Positions 62,476-64,000 of a stretch of DNA of 64,000 nucleotides are shown piece after piece. The notes under the pieces are model-generated. The model was given only the letters and a program-made list of their open reading frames with translations, ran no database searches and was not told the origin of the DNA. Positions within the stretch are counted from its first letter, which is position 1. Every line of letters starts with the position of its first letter. The DNA is from Fusobacterium_C necrophorum_A (GTDB lineage: Bacteria; Fusobacteriota; Fusobacteriia; Fusobacteriales; Fusobacteriaceae). Where the stretch lies: the NCBI RefSeq assembly GCF_004134945.1, contig NZ_SBAP01000003.1, positions 61,798 through 125,797 on the forward strand, written 5' to 3'. The translations under genes and the position numbers were made by a program.

Positions 62476-64000
62476 TTATGTACTTGATAATATTTTTTGT
62501 ATAACCTCTGTCAATTCAAAATGTTCTACTCCATTTTCTATATAAGTTTCTCTTTCACGAAATTGTTCAAAAGTCATATTTTTCCAATTATTTTCAAAAA
62601 TTTTCTTAGTTGTTAATTTTTTTATATCTGAAAAGTCTTCTATTTCTAATAATGTAGGAAATTTTGTTCTTAATAAGTCAATATGAAGATAATTTTCTAT
62701 TTCTCTTTTTCTATTTTATTTTTTTTAAATTAAGTTTTTCTACTAATTCAATATTTTTAGTTTTATCAGTCATATTCAATTTATCTGAATCTAAAAAAAC
62801 ATACCAAGGTAAATCAAATTGTTCAATTATTTTCTTTGTAACCCAATATTTTAAATTATCACATCCTCCTGTACAAAGGATTATAATATTTTTTTCAGAA
62901 AAAGTTTGTTCTATTTCTCCTGCTTGTTTCAATAATTTATTAATATGATTAAAAAATAAAACATCATCTTTTCCTTCTACTAAAAGAATCGCTCTAGTAG
63001 ATTTATTAATAATATCAGGAAGAATTCCTAACATTTCAGCTATTTCTTTGTAAACATTATCTGCTTTTGATAGAGTACTATTTATCCCATTAACTTTTTT
63101 AACCAATCGTAAACTTTTTAAAGGAACCATACCACATAATGCTGGTGTATGTGTTGTTAAAATTATCTGACAATTCTCTTTTTTAGCTAATTCAAAAAAT
63201 GCTTCTACTAACATTTTTTGATGAGATGGATGTTGTGATGTTTCAGGCTCTTCAAAAGCATAAATAATATCATTATTTCTGTCGTTTTCTAACAATTTTC
63301 TTTCTGCTTCTGCTCTAAAAAAATTTAATAAAATCAATCTCCTAACTCCACTTCCTCTTTTATTAATAGGAATTCCATTGTCAGAATTTATAGTCAACTT
63401 AAATAATGAATCAAACTTAGGTTCGCTTTTAAATTCAGGTAATAATGACTCTGCTAATGAACTATTCATTTCTTTTAATTTTTCAAGAGTTTTTTCAGCT
63501 GTAGTAAGAGTTTTTTTCTTTACTTCTTCTTTTATTTTATTAATTTCTTTCTCTAATTCTTTAAGAGCTTTAGAAACTGCTATCTGCATTGGATCTGTGA
63601 TTTCTTTATCTGAATCAGAACTACTTCTATCTGACTGAAATAATGCAAACATAGGCAGGTATGTTTCTATTTCTTTAAAAATATTTTTAGTTCCTTCTTC
63701 GTCCACAGATAATAAACATTCATTTAATTCTAGACTATCAAAATTATTATATATCGCTTTTCTTATACTTGAACTAATTTTAGCATTATAGTTATCTTTT
63801 GAAATTTCCAAACTTTCTGCTCTTTTCTTTAATTCATTTAATTTCAATGAAAATAAATCCTTACATTCACTATTTGTTGGATAATTACATACAAGATATA
63901 TTGCAAGTTTGGGCTTTGCTGCATTACATTTAAAAACTTTTTTTATCTCTAATAATCCTTCATTATTTAATAAAAATTCACTTTCTAATGAAGTAGAAAC
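62476..64000 (-). pseudogene. OLD-family AAA ATPase/TOPRIM gene, frameshifted, 5' end outside window
   Basis: From the window edge to 62714 the minus frame is open and reads an OLD-type protein: FKCNAAKPKLAIYLVCNYPT near the edge, KRGSGVRRLILLNFF signature region, IIYAFEEPETSQHP Walker B, ILTTHTPALCG, then TOPRIM ILLVEGKDDVLFF and PWYVFLDSDKLN. It stops in an A-rich run (A8-T-A4) at 62711. Skipping one A restores REIENYLHIDLL and continues 75 codons to TAA at 62476-62478. The Walker A lies beyond the window. It sits immediately before pglZ. Loss of frame removes only the last 75 residues. Slippage or a base-call error are both possible. Confidence 0.65.

Noticed and set aside
1..64000. CRISPR arrays, tRNA and rRNA genes
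   Set aside because: No regularly spaced repeats, cas genes or recognisable tRNA/rRNA sequence were found on reading either strand; a covariance-model search was not possible.

Overview
The window looks like Fusobacterium chromosome (the animal/oral lineage near F. necrophorum/F. gonidiaformans is my guess). It is AT-rich, and it pairs outer-membrane and periplasmic hardware (a type Vd patatin autotransporter closely resembling FplA, many lipoproteins) with Firmicute-like accessory genes. No rRNA or tRNA gene and no CRISPR array was seen.

Layout. 1-9.3 kb: the end of an sbcD-like gene, sbcC, queH, a small membrane protein, a tannase-like secreted esterase, a nitroreductase, an AMP-ligase/ACP/acyltransferase fusion, and a convergent grdX-like gene. 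9.4-20.7 kb: an iron-uptake locus. One part is ftr1 plus a P19/Tp34 lipoprotein. The other is a long operon with a DUF2318 membrane metalloprotein, three FtsX/MacB-type permeases, two ATPases, an FMN-binding lipoprotein and a DUF4418 membrane protein. A plus-strand OppA-like lipoprotein gene lies between the two parts. 20.7-25.3 kb: carAB, preceded by a promoter, a 32-codon Phe-rich leader peptide and an intrinsic terminator that overlaps the leader stop codon, which is the layout of a pyrimidine attenuator. 25.4-27.9 kb: a dicarboxylate/amino-acid symporter and a frameshifted ATP-grasp gene.

27.9-46 kb is an accessory island full of intact and broken cargo: a promoter-terminator unit with almost no coding content, a macro-domain gene coupled to a wrecked DUF5131-type gene, an ibrAB-like pair, a TetR/Rph-like dikinase/MATE operon with palindromic operators, a deleted MATE gene, a DUF1016 nuclease, fragments of a probable reverse-transcriptase defence gene and an AbrB-like gene, one intact and three vestigial AlbA_2/winged-helix regulators, and a Gabija pair (OLD nuclease plus UvrD-like helicase). 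The Gabija pair lies between two copies of the rlmD 3' end sharing an exact 30-bp core, as expected from integration into rlmD.

45.7-54.3 kb is a conserved co-directional housekeeping block (rlmD, ftsL-like, rsmH, yggT, pgsA, rimO, pnp, then an aldose-epimerase fusion). 54.4-58.5 kb: a TSUP transporter, the FplA-like autotransporter, a small conserved protein and a DJ-1/PfpI protein. 58.6-64 kb: part of a BREX phage-defence locus (pglZ, brxA, brxB) with a frameshifted OLD-type ATPase/TOPRIM gene upstream that runs off the window.

The most striking non-coding signal is the carAB leader. The defence content (Gabija, BREX, RT relic, IbrAB, DUF1016) suggests two neighbouring defence hotspots.
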